A DNA stretch of 41,403 nucleotides from Bacillota bacterium (GCA_021784595.1 JAJYHT010000023.1:1-41403), one strand, 5' to 3'. Positions 1-7,431 are shown, counted from the stretch's first letter. Program-made: numbers and translations. Notes: generated by a model not told the origin, from the sequence alone.

Positions 1-188
1 TCCGCTTCCTCAAGAGATCCTTTTTGGGCAAAGATAACCCCTATTTTGTTGTATCCTTCGGGTCGCTCAGGATACTTGTCGACTATTTCCTGAAATTTGG
101 CCATTGCCTCGTCGCGGTGGCCCGACTGCCACGCGCGAGTGCCTTCAATTAATAGTTTTTGTCCCGCAATGTCCCAGTCTTGCAGCAT
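1..188 (-). CDS. TPR-repeat protein, N-terminal part (runs off the window)
   Basis: The reading frame starts with ATG at 188 and stays open to the window edge, giving 62 residues. The protein begins MLQDWDIAGQKLL and shows a tetratricopeptide pattern: W19 and the helix up to the 'YPERPEGYNKIG' turn, then a second helix with 'AQKGSLEEA'. TPR proteins are protein-protein interaction scaffolds; nothing here identifies the partner. A GGGTGG ribosome-binding site lies about 5 bases upstream. The gene follows the YkvI-like membrane protein on the same strand with a 16-base gap, so the two are probably cotranscribed. The C-terminal part is outside the window. Confidence 0.75.
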   Translation of the reverse strand, partial: MLQDWDIAGQKLLIEGTRAWQSGHRDEAMAKFQEIVDKYPERPEGYNKIGVIFAQKGSLEEA

Positions 189-204
189 TATGCCACCCAA
201 TTTC

Positions 205-1188
205 TTATCCGTGCGTCCGATTCGAGGAACGCAAAAGAGGTACCCATATAAAGATCGCTAACAAGCCCATCACCGGATACAGTGTCGAGATAAGACCTTC
301 AAATCCTAGGGTTGACAGCGGGTATGCCGCAATCAACCACCATAGGCGCCTTGGCCCCATGCGCTCGGTGAACGCAAAAGCTTCAGCCACCCCAGTTGTA
401 AACAAAGCCGCCCAAAGACTTAACCCGTACAGCGCCCCCATGACAGGATGGACCGCCTTTGCTGCTTCAAGCAGCGGCAATGTGCCAATAGTTGCTAAAG
501 CCATAAGCACACGATGTTCTAATAATGCCATCGCCGTCAGCAACGCTGCCCCAACTAGTGCCGCGAGACCTGTTTGGCGGGACGAGGTCAACGAACGCCC
601 CAAACCTAAAAGAATCAGAATCGCGGTAAATAGATTATACGATACATATAACAATGCTGACAAAATCCAATGCCCATGAATGGCAACGACTGGTTTTGAT
701 AATGTTCCTCGAGGAACATAGCGCCACGAGACCAAGGCCGCCAGCACCACCAGATAAGGCACCAGCACCGCGTTTACCCAAACAACCATCTTAGGGCCGA
801 GCCACACCACGCCGAGCATCAACCCAAGAGACCCTAGAGCTCCCCACCCAGCTGGCATGCCGCTAACCTCGTGTAACGCGGCACCGCCCCCGGCCACCAC
901 GACTCCCAACCCCACCACCAAAAAACCCAGCACCATTCCTTGCGCCACATCCGACCAAAAGCGACTCCGGTATAGCCCCTGCACCGAAAACCTGTCCCCT
1001 GCCAGTGTCACCCGGCCCCGTTCTAATGCCAACCATCCAAGTGCAAAAAAGAGCATCCCAGCTAACCCCACCCCAAAGCCGCCTGCTTTGCCGTACCGAG
1101 AAAAAAACAGGTAGATTTCCTGTCCGCTTGCGAATCCCGCGCCCACCACCGCTCCGACATAAGTCAATCCCACCATCACCGACCGCAA
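205..1188 (-). CDS. YkvI-like integral membrane protein (transporter-like)
   Basis: This is a very hydrophobic protein of about 327 residues with roughly ten membrane segments. The first segment carries 'VGAVVGAGFASGQEI', the hallmark of the YkvI family. These are membrane proteins of unproven substrate, distantly like amino-acid permeases. I chose the TTG start at 1188 because a strong GGGAGGGGGG lies about 6 bases upstream. An in-frame ATG at 1230 would add 14 residues but has no good ribosome-binding site. The gene is divergent from yyaC; the intervening bases carry both start signals. A parS-like palindrome (703-718) lies inside the coding sequence. The substrate is unknown. Confidence 0.75.
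   Translation of the reverse strand: MRSVMVGLTYVGAVVGAGFASGQEIYLFFSRYGKAGGFGVGLAGMLFFALGWLALERGRVTLAGDRFSVQGLYRSRFWSDVAQGMVLGFLVVGLGVVVAGGGAALHEVSGMPAGWGALGSLGLMLGVVWLGPKMVVWVNAVLVPYLVVLAALVSWRYVPRGTLSKPVVAIHGHWILSALLYVSYNLFTAILILLGLGRSLTSSRQTGLAALVGAALLTAMALLEHRVLMALATIGTLPLLEAAKAVHPVMGALYGLSLWAALFTTGVAEAFAFTERMGPRRLWWLIAAYPLSTLGFEGLISTLYPVMGLLAIFIWVPLLRSSNRTHG
703..718. promoter_or_regulatory. parS-like centromere site 1 (ParB-binding palindrome)
   Basis: A perfect 16-bp palindrome, TGTTCCTCGAGGAACA, sits inside the YkvI-like gene. An identical copy occurs at 3042-3057 and a one-base variant at 3077-3092, all within 3.5 kb of parAB. It matches the classical parS consensus (TGTTTCACGTGAAACA) at 12 of 16 positions, keeping the outer TGTT/AACA and the central CG. 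Assignment as ParB target is inference from identity, palindromy and location. Confidence 0.75.
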
Positions 1189-1269
1189 GCTTTTCCCCCC
1201 TCCCGTGATAGGTACTTCTATGCCACCCATAGGGTAAAATAGTCGTAACAACCGCCAGGAGGAACGCCA

Positions 1270-1833
1270 ATGGCTGATATTGACGCCCCCAGAGGAACAC
1301 CATTTGCTCACGGCAACGAACGCCGCGTGCTCACCGACGGCACCGCATCTTTGAAGGATGCGGTGCAGACGTTGCGTTGGCTTTGGCGACTCGATGGGCC
1401 CCCGCAGGGCATCTTATGCGTAGGCACGGACCGCTCGACCGGCGACGCACTCGGACCACTAGTGGGCACCGAACTGCAGACAAAACTTCCCCGACTTAAA
1501 GTGTGGGGTACATTGGATCGGCCAGTCCATGCTGCAAATCTGGCGGACGTCCTTCGCTCCAACCCCGATCTTTCTCAAACTCGCGTCATGGCGGTCGACG
1601 CGTCACTCGGAAAACTGGAGGACGTTGGCACCTTATTGATTGGGCCTGGACCGCTCCACCCAGGGTCCGGGGTCAATAAGCAGCTCCCCCCGCTCGGACG
1701 CTATCACATGACAGGCACTGTCAATGTGGGCGGGTTTATGGAATATTTTGTTCTTCAAAACACTCGACTCGCTTTAGTTATGCACATGGCCTCATTTATT
1801 GCGTTGGCGCTTGCCGACAGTCTCGGTCCGTAA
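1270..1833 (+). CDS. yyaC: YyaC-type spore protease-like protein (DUF1256)
   Basis: The 187-residue protein belongs to the YyaC/DUF1256 family, which is related to the germination protease Gpr and found in spore formers. Characteristic stretches are 'ILCVGTDRSTGDALGPLVG' (about residues 48-66), 'VMAVDASLG' and 'GTVNVGGFMEYFVLQNTR'. The ATG at 1270 is preceded by AGGAGG at 1257-1262. It is the only plus-strand gene in the first 7 kb and overlaps the 3' end of the convergent DUF4446 gene by 42 bases. The YyaC next to parB/soj arrangement is familiar from Bacillus. Presence of this gene is the main sporulation evidence in the window; the substrate is not known. Confidence 0.85.
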   Translation: MADIDAPRGTPFAHGNERRVLTDGTASLKDAVQTLRWLWRLDGPPQGILCVGTDRSTGDALGPLVGTELQTKLPRLKVWGTLDRPVHAANLADVLRSNPDLSQTRVMAVDASLGKLEDVGTLLIGPGPLHPGSGVNKQLPPLGRYHMTGTVNVGGFMEYFVLQNTRLALVMHMASFIALALADSLGP

Positions 1834-2328
1834 TCCCTGGCGAACCGAGGCCGCCAGACCAAGAGCCTGCTTTTCTTCCTGGCTCAACGCATAGCGGCTT
1901 TCATTTTCTTGCACTGGTTTTGCGTACACCCGCACCTCATCCCGCCCCCATAAACTGGTCAGTACGACTCCGTCCCCACGGTCATTTAAAATCGACATCG
2001 CAAACGACAAATCCGCCCCCGTGTCGTCAAATGGATTGAACCGCACCAAACCCAACTTATCGAAATTGTATTCTTGCTTTTGTTCCAACGAGACAATTCG
2101 TTCCAATATCTTGTCAACATTGCTGACAGCTATTTTTGCGTCCGCCTGCGCTTTGATCACAAGCTCCTCCACCGTTTGCGATGAATCGTCAAATACCCGA
2201 AGGTACCTCCGCTTCCATCCATTCGCTCGGGCCACGGCTATCCCTGCTAAAATCACAGCGATTACCGATACTCCTCCCGCTCCCAGTGCTAACCATGCTA
2301 TTTGAACCGTACCTAAATTCGACATCAT
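1792..2328 (-). CDS. DUF4446 family membrane-anchored protein
   Basis: The protein has about 178 residues with one N-terminal transmembrane helix (about residues 8-32, 'WLALGAGGVSVIAVILAGIAVA'-like). A long helical stretch follows, probably coiled coil (residues ~45-85, ending 'ERIVSLEQKQEYNFDKLGLVRFNPF'). The core then reads 'FNPFDDTGADLSFAMSILNDRGDGVVLTSLWGRDEVRVYAKPV' in segments, which is the DUF4446 signature. Function is unknown, but the family recurs beside parB in Firmicutes. I chose the ATG at 2328 because GGAGG lies 5 bases upstream; an earlier in-frame ATG at 2340 precedes that site. The gene follows DUF554 by 12 bases and overlaps yyaC tail to tail. Confidence 0.85.
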   Translation of the reverse strand: MMSNLGTVQIAWLALGAGGVSVIAVILAGIAVARANGWKRRYLRVFDDSSQTVEELVIKAQADAKIAVSNVDKILERIVSLEQKQEYNFDKLGLVRFNPFDDTGADLSFAMSILNDRGDGVVLTSLWGRDEVRVYAKPVQENESRYALSQEEKQALGLAASVRQGLRTETVGKRQRNK

Positions 2329-2340
2329 ACCGGCCTCCAT

Positions 2341-3042
2341 TCAAAGAAAAGACAATCCATATAACTTCAACCAGCCCAGCACCACAGCCACCACCAAAGA
2401 AGGAAGCAGATCCCCGATTTTGAAAACAGTTCTGTCGAGCAGAAAATTGACTCCAATCCCCGCAATCACTAATCCGCCAACCACGGTGGCATCTTGCATA
2501 AGAGCGCCTTGCAGTAATTTATGGAGGTCGCCCGCCAACAGAGTGAGGGTGCCCTCATACAGTACTGTAGGAATCGCCGCCGCTACCACACCCCACCCAG
2601 CAGCCGTCGACAACAGAAGAGCCGTGGTGCCATCAAGCACTGCTTTCGTGGCCAGAATACTGTAATGGTTGGTGAGCCCCTCCTGCAACGCTCCCAAAAT
2701 AGCCATTGGGCCTACATTAAAAATTAGGGTTGCCGCCATAAAGCCTTTAGAGAATCCCGTGCGGTTGACACGCGCTTCGGCCCAATATCCAAACCGCTCT
2801 AAGCGCCAATCGATTTTCACAAGCCAACCTATCCAACCGCCTATCACCAAGGACAACAGGGTGTTGACGGGGTCAGTCAACGGCCACGCCGTTTTCAGTC
2901 CTATAAGCAGCACGACCAGCCCTATGAGGCGCATGGCTTGCTCACGAAATCCAGAATGCAGCCGACTCCCCCACAGCAAACCCAAGAGGGTACCGACGAC
3001 AATACCCACTCCATTTATAATAACGCCAGCTAAATGATTCAT
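2341..3042 (-). CDS. DUF554 family membrane protein
   Basis: The 233-residue protein has about seven membrane segments and belongs to DUF554 (YdfK-like). Typical parts are the N-terminal 'INGVGIVVGTLLGLLWG', 'NVGPMAILGALQEGL' and 'VGGLVIAGIGVNFLLD'. The function is not established. The start is the ATG at 3042; GGAAGGAG lies about 16 bases upstream and GAGGAA directly before it. The start codon overlaps the first base of a perfect parS-like palindrome (3042-3057), so ParB binding could affect its expression. It lies between parB (upstream) and DUF4446 (downstream) on the same strand and is likely in the par operon or read through from it. Confidence 0.85.
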   Translation of the reverse strand: MNHLAGVIINGVGIVVGTLLGLLWGSRLHSGFREQAMRLIGLVVLLIGLKTAWPLTDPVNTLLSLVIGGWIGWLVKIDWRLERFGYWAEARVNRTGFSKGFMAATLIFNVGPMAILGALQEGLTNHYSILATKAVLDGTTALLLSTAAGWGVVAAAIPTVLYEGTLTLLAGDLHKLLQGALMQDATVVGGLVIAGIGVNFLLDRTVFKIGDLLPSLVVAVVLGWLKLYGLSFL

Positions 3043-3057
3043 GTTCCTCGAGGAACA
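3042..3057. promoter_or_regulatory. parS-like centromere site 2
   Basis: This is a second perfect copy of TGTTCCTCGAGGAACA, touching the start codon of the DUF554 gene and lying 43 bases past the parB stop codon. Together with the next site (3077-3092) it forms a pair spaced 35 bp centre to centre. ParB-family proteins nucleate and spread from such sites. The assignment is inferred from repetition and location. Confidence 0.75.
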
Positions 3058-3076
3058 CTCCTTCCAATAATCTCTG

Positions 3077-3092
3077 TGTTCCTTGAGGAACA
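3077..3092. promoter_or_regulatory. parS-like centromere site 3 (one-base variant)
   Basis: TGTTCCTTGAGGAACA differs from the other two sites only at the central CG, which is TG here. It lies in the short gap between parB and the DUF554 gene, 8 bases beyond the parB stop codon. It is probably a functional but weaker ParB site. Confidence 0.7.
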
Positions 3093-3099
3093 TATTCTC

Positions 3100-3990
3100 T
3101 TAAACAACAAATCCCGCATCAGCCCCGGACACCCCTTCGCTGTCGTGTTGAAGGATGTCCAGCAACCGCTCCAACTCCTCAACGCTATGGTAAGGGATTT
3201 CAATCTTGCCCTCCGAGGGACCTCCGCGCACCACCACACGCGTACCTAAATTTCTCCGCAGGGAGGACTCAACCGCCCGCAAGTGCACATCCACAGCGCC
3301 ACCATTCTTGGCTCCTGACGCTAACGGATGCTCAGCCGCAAACAACAGACGCTTTACCGTCCATTCTTCCTCAACCGCGCGACGCGCTAAACCCCTGCGC
3401 AATTCTTGATCAACAGTTAACAAAATCTTCGCGTGCGCCACGCTTAACGCATTACTTGCCACCCACCCTAAAATCTCTTGATCCAAACCTAAAATGCGCA
3501 CGTAATTCGCAATGTGAGAACGGCTTTTCCCCACCCGCGATCCTATTTCCTCCTGCGTCCAACCCAATTCTTCTGCAAGCTTTTTGTAGGCATAAGCCTC
3601 TTCAACCGGGTTCAAGTCGCGTCGCTGAAGATTCTCCACCAACGCCATTTCCATGGATTCGGTGTCAGTGATTATTCTCACCAGTGCAGGAATTGTGGAC
3701 AGCGCCGCCTTTTTGGCTGCCCGCACTCGTCGCTCGCCAGACACCAACTGAAACCTGTTGCCCAAAGGCCGGACTAAAACTGGCTGCAATACTCCCAGCA
3801 ATTGAATAGACTGTTTAAGTTCCTCAATATCCTCCTCCGTAAAACGCTGCCGCGGCTGAAATGGGTTAGGGTCAATTAAATCCACCAGAATTTCCTGCAC
3901 CCCGGCCTTCTCCTCCGAAACCTCGCTCTCCACCACCTTTTCAGGTATCAATGACGACAGCCCTCGACCAAGTCCCCGCGCCTTAGCCAT
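3100..3990 (-). CDS. parB: Chromosome-partitioning protein ParB (Spo0J)
   Basis: The 296-residue protein is a full-length chromosomal ParB. It starts 'MAKARGLGRGLSSLIPE', continues with the CTPase/ParB-N region ('IDPNPFQPRQRF', 'LVRPLGNRFQLVSGERRVRAAK', about residues 40-110), then 'MALVENLQRRDLNPVEEAYAY' in parts. The helix-turn-helix follows ('QEEIGSRVGKSRSHIANYVR', about 155-175), and a dimerisation tail ends it. ParB clamps load on parS, spread, and act with ParA in origin segregation. I chose the ATG at 3990 because AGGAGG precedes it and it overlaps the parA stop by 8 bases (ATGGCTAA), implying coupling. The HTH should read the nearby divergent palindromes. Confidence 0.96.
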   Translation of the reverse strand: MAKARGLGRGLSSLIPEKVVESEVSEEKAGVQEILVDLIDPNPFQPRQRFTEEDIEELKQSIQLLGVLQPVLVRPLGNRFQLVSGERRVRAAKKAALSTIPALVRIITDTESMEMALVENLQRRDLNPVEEAYAYKKLAEELGWTQEEIGSRVGKSRSHIANYVRILGLDQEILGWVASNALSVAHAKILLTVDQELRRGLARRAVEEEWTVKRLLFAAEHPLASGAKNGGAVDVHLRAVESSLRRNLGTRVVVRGGPSEGKIEIPYHSVEELERLLDILQHDSEGVSGADAGFVV

Positions 3991-4744
3991 TTTCCACCAC
4001 CTCCTCCGCCAACAAACGATACCCATCCGCCCCGCGTGATTTAGGATCGTAACGCATAATAGGCAACCCGTGGCTTGGGGCCTCCGACAGCCTCACCGTG
4101 CGCGGAATCACCGCCTTGTAAACTTTGCTCCGGAAATGAGCCCGAACCTCCTCGGCAACCTGCGACGCCAAGTTGGTCCGTCCATCAAACATCGTCAGCA
4201 CGACTCCTTCAAGCTGCAATTGGGGATTTAGCCTCTCTTTGACTAATTCTATCGTGGATAGCAATTGCGACAAACCCTCCAAAGCGAAAAATTCACATTG
4301 GATGGGAATCATCACCGCGTCAGAGGCAGTCAACGCATTGATGGTCAACAACCCTAACGACGGGGGACAATCAATAAATACATAGTCATACCGGTCGCGA
4401 ATGCTGGCCAAACGGCCCTTAAGAAGTGTTTCACGATGATCCATGTGCGCCAGCTCCACTTCCGCGCCGGCCAAATCAATCGTAGCTGGAACTAAATGCA
4501 GACCAACAATGTCCGTCGGCACCAGAGCATCCATGATTTGGGCATCACCCAGCAGTGCATCATACATAGACTCCTCAATAACCAATTTGTCGATTCCTAG
4601 ACCGGTCGTGGTGTTTCCTTGGGGATCGATGTCTACCGCTAACACCCGTTTCCCAGCGTCAGCCAAATAAGCCGCCAAATTGATTACTGTAGTAGTCTTG
4701 CCGACGCCACCCTTCTGGTTGGCCACCGCTATCACTTTACCCAT
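3983..4744 (-). CDS. parA: Chromosome-partitioning ATPase ParA (Soj)
   Basis: The 253-residue protein is a Soj-type deviant Walker ATPase. The P-loop is 'NQKGGVGKTTTVINLAAYLA' (residues ~9-28), the switch motif is 'VLAVDIDPQGN' (~34-44), and Walker B is 'YVFIDCPPSLGLLTINAL'. It binds DNA non-specifically as an ATP dimer and is stimulated by ParB at the origin; in Bacillus it also regulates DnaA. There is no N-terminal HTH extension, consistent with a chromosomal rather than plasmid system. It is the first gene of the parAB pair, with a 267-base gap to rsmG upstream. Confidence 0.96.
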   Translation of the reverse strand: MGKVIAVANQKGGVGKTTTVINLAAYLADAGKRVLAVDIDPQGNTTTGLGIDKLVIEESMYDALLGDAQIMDALVPTDIVGLHLVPATIDLAGAEVELAHMDHRETLLKGRLASIRDRYDYVFIDCPPSLGLLTINALTASDAVMIPIQCEFFALEGLSQLLSTIELVKERLNPQLQLEGVVLTMFDGRTNLASQVAEEVRAHFRSKVYKAVIPRTVRLSEAPSHGLPIMRYDPKSRGADGYRLLAEEVVENG

Positions 4745-5011
4745 CTAAGTCGATGCCTCCCGTTGTTTGCACCACACGCACCTGAATGTTCCTTGAAAAA
4801 CCCCTGTTCTCACACTGAACTACTTGGCACTCTAGTTCGCCTGACCATGGGCTTTAAAACTTGTCGACCATCGGCAAACACTAAATCATAATTCTACGAC
4901 ACCCGACAAACAACAGCTCGCATTGCCATTCTACCTGCTTATGACCTATAGGCTAGGGTTTTTATCCGATCCTTCGGTGCTTCTATTCGCGACCAGTAGC
5001 ATACATTCCTC
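4745..5011. other. Intergenic region rsmG-parA, with a degenerate parS-like half palindrome
   Basis: No gene is seen here. At 4787-4802 the sequence TGTTCCTTGAAAAACC matches the local parS-like palindrome at 12 of 16 positions: the left arm is nearly intact and the right arm decayed. It lies about 45 bases before the parA start, where a ParB-responsive operator would make sense, but the match is too weak to call a site. The gap must contain the parAB promoter; I could not pick convincing -35/-10 boxes. Confidence 0.4.
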
Positions 5012-5680
5012 TTAGACTTGTCCCATTTTCTTGCCCTTGCGGGGAAATTCGAGCGGTGTGAGACTTTTTTTTATCAGGATCGCCACGTTTCCATCATCCA
5101 ACAGCAACTCTCCTCCTAATTTTCGAATAAACGATGCTTCACCCGCTAGCTCGGCCAAACTATGACCACTAACCGGCAAAAGCGACCGGCCACCGACCGC
5201 CACCAATGGCATTGTTAGCTCCGCCGCCGCCAACACCGGGGCGACCGCGCGGGCCGTCGCCAGTCGAAATCCCTGCCGAACTCCGGGCACGGCCCGCAAC
5301 CATTCCTCTACCCTTCGCCCCTCGACTGACACGTTGTCTAACCCTAACTGCTCTGCTACCCTCTCTAAGAAATCCGCCCGCCTTGTCCGACTCTCGACAA
5401 GCGTCCATTGCCAGTTGGGCCGCGCCACCGCCAACACCATCCCTGGCAATCCTGATCCAGACCCTACGTCCACGCACCGGCCTGCCGTTGCAACCTCACC
5501 CGCCCACGGCAACAAAGATAGGGCGTCTAAGACGCCCTTGGCCCAAAACTCTCGTCGGTTAAATCCCGTCAAATTCATCGGCTCTTCAAACACCATCGAC
5601 ACATAACGAGAAAGACGGTCAATCGCCTGCCGATCCATCAAGCTCTGGCCAAGTCTTTCCCTGATATCCTCATCCACCAA
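5012..5680 (-). CDS. rsmG: 16S rRNA (guanine527-N7)-methyltransferase RsmG
   Basis: The 222-residue protein is a class I SAM methyltransferase of the RsmG (GidB) family, methylating G527 of 16S rRNA. It shows 'PMNLTGFNRREFWAKGVLDALSLL' in parts (N-terminal substrate region), the SAM-binding loop 'CVDVGSGSGLPGMVLA' (about residues 68-83), and 'VESRTRRADFLERVAEQLGL' for the ribose-binding strand and following helix. 'ATARAVAPVLAAAEL' carries the conserved RAxA motif. The start is a TTG at 5680 with AAAGGTGG about 6 bases upstream; no ATG is available in frame nearby. It follows yidC by 26 bases. The usual jag, mnmE and mnmG genes that separate yidC and rsmG in many Firmicutes are absent here. 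Confidence 0.93.
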   Translation of the reverse strand: MVDEDIRERLGQSLMDRQAIDRLSRYVSMVFEEPMNLTGFNRREFWAKGVLDALSLLPWAGEVATAGRCVDVGSGSGLPGMVLAVARPNWQWTLVESRTRRADFLERVAEQLGLDNVSVEGRRVEEWLRAVPGVRQGFRLATARAVAPVLAAAELTMPLVAVGGRSLLPVSGHSLAELAGEASFIRKLGGELLLDDGNVAILIKKSLTPLEFPRKGKKMGQV

Positions 5681-5706
5681 ACTAGCCCACCTTTAAGGAA
5701 ACCACC

Positions 5707-6381
5707 CTAGCTCTTGGCTGGAGCCCCACCCGTAGCGCCATTGGCCGGTTTCCGCAAAAGCACTGTGGTCTGAACCACCTGGAACAAGTTGGAGACCACA
5801 TAGTAAATCGACAATCCAGCGGGGAATTTGGACGCCACATAACCAAAAATAATCGGCATCATCCATAGCATCATTTTTTGACTTGCTTCCATGCCCGGCT
5901 GTGGAGGAGTCATGGCCATCGTCTGCTTTTGCATAAAGAAAGTGCTCACCGCTACTAGCACCGGCAACACATAGGTGTGGTCAGGAATAGCAAGATTTTG
6001 CCATATCCACAATCCATGATGAGGAACGTATTTAAAGCTGCGCAACACATCAAACAATCCATACATGACGGGAATTTGGAGCAATAACGGCAAACACCCG
6101 GAGGCCGGGTTCACTCCTTCTTCCTTGTAGAGCTTGGCAATCTCTTCTTGCAATACCTTAGGATTCCCTTTGTGCTTTTGTTGCAATTCGCGCTGCCGCG
6201 GACTGACTTTCGCCATTTTCTGCATGGAACGGGCTTGTATAATACCAAGCGGCAACAACACAATGCGCACCGCCAGTGTCAACAAAATTATCCCGACCAC
6301 ATAATTGCCGCCCGCCATATGCGTAAACGCCTCAAAAGCCACCCGAATAATATCCAGAAAACCGCTCCAAATGCCACCCAT
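5707..6381 (-). CDS. yidC: Membrane protein insertase YidC/OxaA
   Basis: The 224-residue protein is a Gram-positive type YidC (SpoIIIJ-like) insertase that places proteins in the membrane alone or with Sec. It has five membrane segments. The first contains the conserved hydrophilic-groove arginine in 'LTLAVRIVLLPLGIIQARSMQKM' (given in parts). The cytoplasmic loop 'KHKGNPKVLQEEIAKLYKEE' and the family signature 'NPASGCLPLLLQIPVMYGLF' follow, then 'FPAGLSIYYVVSNLFQVVQ' near the C terminus. It lacks a clear lipobox, unlike SpoIIIJ of Bacillus. AGGAGG precedes the ATG at 6381. It is in the rpmH-rnpA-yidD-yidC run. Confidence 0.95.
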   Translation of the reverse strand: MGGIWSGFLDIIRVAFEAFTHMAGGNYVVGIILLTLAVRIVLLPLGIIQARSMQKMAKVSPRQRELQQKHKGNPKVLQEEIAKLYKEEGVNPASGCLPLLLQIPVMYGLFDVLRSFKYVPHHGLWIWQNLAIPDHTYVLPVLVAVSTFFMQKQTMAMTPPQPGMEASQKMMLWMMPIIFGYVASKFPAGLSIYYVVSNLFQVVQTTVLLRKPANGATGGAPAKS

Positions 6382-6402
6382 AAATGTGCCTCCTCACCTC
6401 AA

Positions 6403-6612
6403 TTAGGGAACAGGATCATATCCCCCGGGATGTAACGGGTGGCACCGCAAAATCCTGCGCACCGCCATCATACCGCCTTTGCCCACCCCGTGTTTGGTGA
6501 CCGCCTCTACCGCGTACTGTGAGCACGTGGGAACATATCGGCAAGATGGACGGGTCATGGGAGATATATATTTCTGATAACCACGAATTAAACCCACGAC
6601 AATTGTTTTCAT
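6403..6612 (-). CDS. yidD: Membrane protein insertion efficiency factor YidD
   Basis: The 69-residue protein is a complete YidD. It has an amphipathic N terminus, then '[26 protein letters not shown]' with the conserved cysteine cluster (given here in continuous form only to show spacing: C23, C29), and ends '[18 protein letters not shown]'. YidD helps YidC-dependent membrane insertion. Its position between rnpA (10-base gap) and yidC (21-base gap) is standard. The ribosome-binding site is weak (AGGTG directly upstream), suggesting translational coupling to rnpA. Confidence 0.93.
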   Translation of the reverse strand: MKTIVVGLIRGYQKYISPMTRPSCRYVPTCSQYAVEAVTKHGVGKGGMMAVRRILRCHPLHPGGYDPVP

Positions 6613-6622
6613 ACACCTGTCC

Positions 6623-6964
6623 CTATCGGGCCCGCAGACACCCAGCTTTAATCATAAGCCTTCGCATCGAAAGCACCAAAGTTCCCCAAGGAGCAGTCAG
6701 CACCGCTGTCTTGCCTAGTATAACAACGTGGCCGCATGGCGTTATGGAACCTTCAAATCCCTGCACCAACGCCTTCAATCGACGCCGAATTCGGTTGCGC
6801 TTGACTGCCGATCCTGCCGACCTTTGCGCAGCAAAACCCAACCGCGTCTGCTCATCTCTCATAGACAGAACGAAAAGGACCATATATCGGTCCCCGAAGG
6901 TATGGCCTTCTTTAAAAACCCGACCGAATTCGGCCCGTTTTTTCAATCGCAGATGTCGCTCCAT
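6623..6964 (-). CDS. rnpA: Ribonuclease P protein component
   Basis: The 113-residue basic protein is the RNase P protein subunit, which binds the pre-tRNA 5' leader and the catalytic RNA. It starts '[20 protein letters not shown]' and carries the RNR motif region '[16 protein letters not shown]' (about residues 51-66). The ATG at 6964 comes 14 bases after the rpmH stop. The catalytic RNA gene (rnpB) is not in the window. Confidence 0.95.
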   Translation of the reverse strand: MERHLRLKKRAEFGRVFKEGHTFGDRYMVLFVLSMRDEQTRLGFAAQRSAGSAVKRNRIRRRLKALVQGFEGSITPCGHVVILGKTAVLTAPWGTLVLSMRRLMIKAGCLRAR

Positions 6965-6978
6965 GGGTCAGATGCCTG

Positions 6979-7113
6979 CTATACGCACAGACGTTTACGT
7001 CCCTTGGCACGCCGCCGCTTTAATACTGCGCGACCCGCCCTAGTGCTCATTCGACTCCGAAATCCATGAACCTTGGCACGGTGACGGCGATTAGGTTGGA
7101 ATGTTCGCTTCAC
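6979..7113 (-). CDS. rpmH: 50S ribosomal protein L34
   Basis: A 44-codon gene reads [18 protein letters not shown] followed by [20 protein letters not shown] and RKRLCV, an unmistakable L34 (KRTFQPN...KVHGFR.RM.T..GR.VL..RR.KGR). The start is GTG at 7113 with GGAGGTGA upstream (7121-7128 region). It is the first gene of the minus-strand ribosomal/YidC operon and lies 40 bases from a strong promoter. The last residues (LCV) differ from the usual LSA or LSV end. Confidence 0.95.
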   Translation of the reverse strand: MKRTFQPNRRHRAKVHGFRSRMSTRAGRAVLKRRRAKGRKRLCV

Positions 7114-7152
7114 TGGTCAGTCACCTCCCGCCTTCAACCCAAATGTGCTTAC

Positions 7153-7181
7153 ATTATAGCCAGCCCCGTACTTACGGTCAA
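7153..7181 (-). promoter_or_regulatory. Promoter of the rpmH-rnpA-yidD-yidC operon
   Basis: On the minus strand a TTGACC -35 box (7176-7181) and a perfect TATAAT -10 box (7153-7158) are separated by exactly 17 bases. This is a strong housekeeping-sigma promoter 40 bases ahead of the rpmH start codon. Confidence 0.85.
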
Positions 7182-7300
7182 GAACCGGGTCGACCCGCCC
7201 TGCAACCCCTTCCAACACTACATCTCAACCGCCCCTCGACATCAATTCAGCAACCATTTCGGTAGCCTAAAAATTTATTTGGCAATAGTCCCCCAATCAA

Positions 7301-7329
7301 TTGAGCGTGTACGCCCAATTTGCTATCAT
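7301..7329 (+). promoter_or_regulatory. Candidate dnaA promoter
   Basis: TTGAGC (7301-7306) and TATCAT (7324-7329) are separated by 17 bases, about 125 bases upstream of the dnaA start. Between promoter and gene lie a small inverted repeat (CCGCG-AAC-CGCGG, 7342-7354) and a run of DnaA-box-like 9-mers, which would allow DnaA autoregulation. The assignment rests on spacing and box match only. Confidence 0.6.
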
Positions 7330-7381
7330 AGGTCCACGCCTCCGCGAACCGCGGGGCAATCGTCATTTTATGGAAAGATAT

Positions 7382-7431
7382 CAACAGGTTGTGGACAACG
7401 TTGTGGATTTCTTGTGAATACTTATGGATTA
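7382..7431. promoter_or_regulatory. oriC: Origin part 1: DnaA-box-like cluster upstream of dnaA
   Basis: Several 9-mers resemble the reverse DnaA box TGTGGATAA: TGTGGACAA at 7390-7398 (one mismatch), TGTGGATTT at 7402-7410 (two), and TATGGATTA at about 7424-7432. They are closely spaced and all in the same orientation. This is the usual place for the upstream half of a bipartite Firmicutes origin. No consensus-perfect box was found. Confidence 0.65.

Noticed and set aside
221-230. Additional parS half-sites (TCGAGGAAC at 221-231, GAGGAACA near 1291)
   Set aside because: Only one arm matches; the other arm shows no palindrome, so they are most likely chance.
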